Positions 15,348-16,260 of a stretch of 16,260 nucleotides of DNA are shown piece after piece. The DNA lies in assembly GCA_002346305.1 (NCBI GenBank), contig DDZI01000090.1, positions 1 through 16,260 on the forward strand, given 5' to 3'. Position 1 is the first letter of the stretch. Each line of letters begins with the position of its first letter. A program made the position numbers and the translations under genes. The notes under the pieces are model-generated. The model saw nothing but the letters and a program-made list of their open reading frames with translations. It searched no databases and was not told the origin of the DNA. This DNA comes from Actinobacteria bacterium UBA3012. GTDB taxonomy: Bacteria; Actinomycetota; Actinomycetes; Nanopelagicales; Nanopelagicaceae.

Positions 15348-16144
15348 TGAATGTAAAGTATTTACTCTCTGAGCTAAGTCCTAATTCTCTCTCTTTAGTG
15401 CTTCTTGGTCTTTCTATCGGATTAATACTTAGCTTGATGGGAGCAGGTGGTGCGTTAATTGCTGTACCCACTCTCATTTTCTTACTTGACTACGAATTAG
15501 AAATTGCAACCACAGTTTCAGCGATAATTGTGTTAATTGGTGCAATCTCTAGCTTAATATTTAGAAGAGGCCTCAGGGCTCTAGAATTAAAAACTGCCCT
15601 ACAGTTATCAATGTTTGGCTTCCTCGGAAATTTCTTCGGTTCATTTCTTTTCTTTTTTTTACCTAACCTCCTTATTTATATCTTTTTAGTGATCACCATG
15701 TCAATCTCAATTCGCCTAATGGCTACTAGAGATAAACTAAGCAATCAAGCAAACTCAAAGATTAAGCCTACTTTTTTGGTCGGCGTAGGTTTTCTTGCAG
15801 GTTTGCTGTCAGGCTTGCTAGGAGTTGGCGGAGGATTTGTGTTGGTGCCAGCACTGGTTAAATACGCAAATAAAGAGTTACGTGATGCAGTTGGGATCTC
15901 CCTTGCATTCATACTGTTAAATTCTCTACTGGCAATATATCTAAGGAGAGAGTCGCTTGAATTGATTCTAGTTAGTGATTTAGTGGCCTTGATTTTGGCT
16001 ATGGTTCTGGCAACTTTTGTCGTTAGTCTATTTTTCCCTAAATTTAAGGAAAGAAGTTTAAATATCTTGTATATTGCTCTAATCTCGATTTGTATAATTG
16101 GAATTATACTTTACAGAATAATTCCAGAAATTGAATTACTTTGA
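15347..16144 (+). CDS. TauE/SafE family sulfite/organosulfonate exporter-like membrane protein
   Basis: A 265-residue membrane protein with about eight hydrophobic segments and the internal duplication typical of the TauE/SafE (DUF81) family: MGAGGALIAVP (31-41) in the first half and GVGGGFVLVP (159-168) in the second. Family members are linked to export of sulfite, sulfoacetate and related anions, though many have unknown cargo. Next to a cytoplasmic sulfatase and its maturase, the likely job is relieving the cell of the sulfur oxyanion released by desulfation (inference). The ATG overlaps the maturase stop by 1 nt (TAATG) without a clear ribosome site, suggesting translational coupling. Confidence 0.9.
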   Translation: MNVKYLLSELSPNSLSLVLLGLSIGLILSLMGAGGALIAVPTLIFLLDYELEIATTVSAIIVLIGAISSLIFRRGLRALELKTALQLSMFGFLGNFFGSFLFFFLPNLLIYIFLVITMSISIRLMATRDKLSNQANSKIKPTFLVGVGFLAGLLSGLLGVGGGFVLVPALVKYANKELRDAVGISLAFILLNSLLAIYLRRESLELILVSDLVALILAMVLATFVVSLFFPKFKERSLNILYIALISICIIGIILYRIIPEIELL

Positions 16145-16260
16145 TACATGGGGTTATCACGTTTAAAATCTACAAAAGTTAAAACCTCGGAGCATTTCTA
16201 CTTCTCTCAACCTTTGGTTTTCTCTTATCCTTCTTACTCCAACATGCGCTATGCCAATGG
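16145..16260. other. Right-edge stretch, possible start of a further plus-strand gene
   Basis: An ATG at 16148 opens a plus-strand frame with no stop to the window end (37 codons), starting MGLSRLKSTK. It has no ribosome site and is not recognised, so it may be chance. A minus-strand frame is also open from the right edge until a stop near 16165. A weak AAAACC/GGTTTT pair (16181-16186, 16216-16221) is not a convincing terminator. Confidence 0.25.

Noticed and set aside
16181..16221. AAAACC/GGTTTT pair after the TauE gene as a terminator
   Set aside because: Only six A/T-rich pairs with a 29-nt loop; not a credible intrinsic terminator.
1..16260. CRISPR arrays, insertion sequences, tRNA or rRNA genes, prophage or toxin-antitoxin genes
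   Set aside because: No regularly spaced repeats, transposase motifs, cloverleaf signatures or phage genes were found; the window is explained by one metabolic locus.

Overview
The window is one catabolic locus from an AT-rich bacterium (by eye about 40% GC). It holds 16 genes on two divergent arms, with very tight gene packing and several GTG and TTG starts. The secreted binding protein has a plain signal peptide ending near Ser-Gly-Ala, and the regulator is a HutC-type GntR with candidate half-operators resembling those of the DasR/NagR group. Together these suggest a small-genome, low-GC actinobacterium, perhaps a freshwater Nanopelagicales-like lineage. The assignment is an inference of moderate confidence; no rRNA or marker gene is present to settle it.

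Layout. Bases 1-196 hold no confident gene. A GntR/HutC regulator (197-931, +) faces a long minus-strand operon and overlaps its last gene by 4 nt. Reading the operon in its own direction from 12753 down to 928, the genes are: a YnjB-type substrate-binding protein, two inner-membrane permeases, an ABC ATPase, a TIM-barrel sugar isomerase/epimerase-like protein, a zinc medium-chain dehydrogenase, a class II (fuculose-phosphate type) aldolase, an FGGY sugar kinase, a D-2-hydroxyacid dehydrogenase, E1 alpha and E1 beta of an acetoin/2-oxoacid dehydrogenase type enzyme, and a nucleoside-hydrolase-like protein. Downstream of the binding-protein gene nearly all junctions overlap or are only a few bases apart. 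Across a 312-nt control region (12754-13065) a plus-strand trio diverges: a type I (formylglycine) sulfatase, its formylglycine-generating enzyme, and a TauE/SafE-type anion exporter. The last 116 nt hold only the possible start of another gene.

How it may work together (inference). An organic sulfate ester of a sugar, polyol or sugar acid is bound outside the cell and imported intact by the YnjBCD-like ABC transporter. The sulfatase and its maturase have no signal peptides, so desulfation should occur in the cytoplasm, with TauE removing the released sulfur oxyanion. The carbon skeleton would then be oxidised (zinc dehydrogenase), isomerised (TIM barrel), phosphorylated (FGGY kinase) and cleaved (aldolase). 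The hydroxyacid dehydrogenase and E1 pair would turn a 2-hydroxyacid branch into an acyl unit. No E2 or E3 is present in the window. A 12-bp motif of the GGTCTAG type occurs twice in inverted orientation in the divergent control region and is a good candidate binding site for the local GntR protein, which would tie both arms into one regulon. The sulfated substrate cannot be named from sequence alone.
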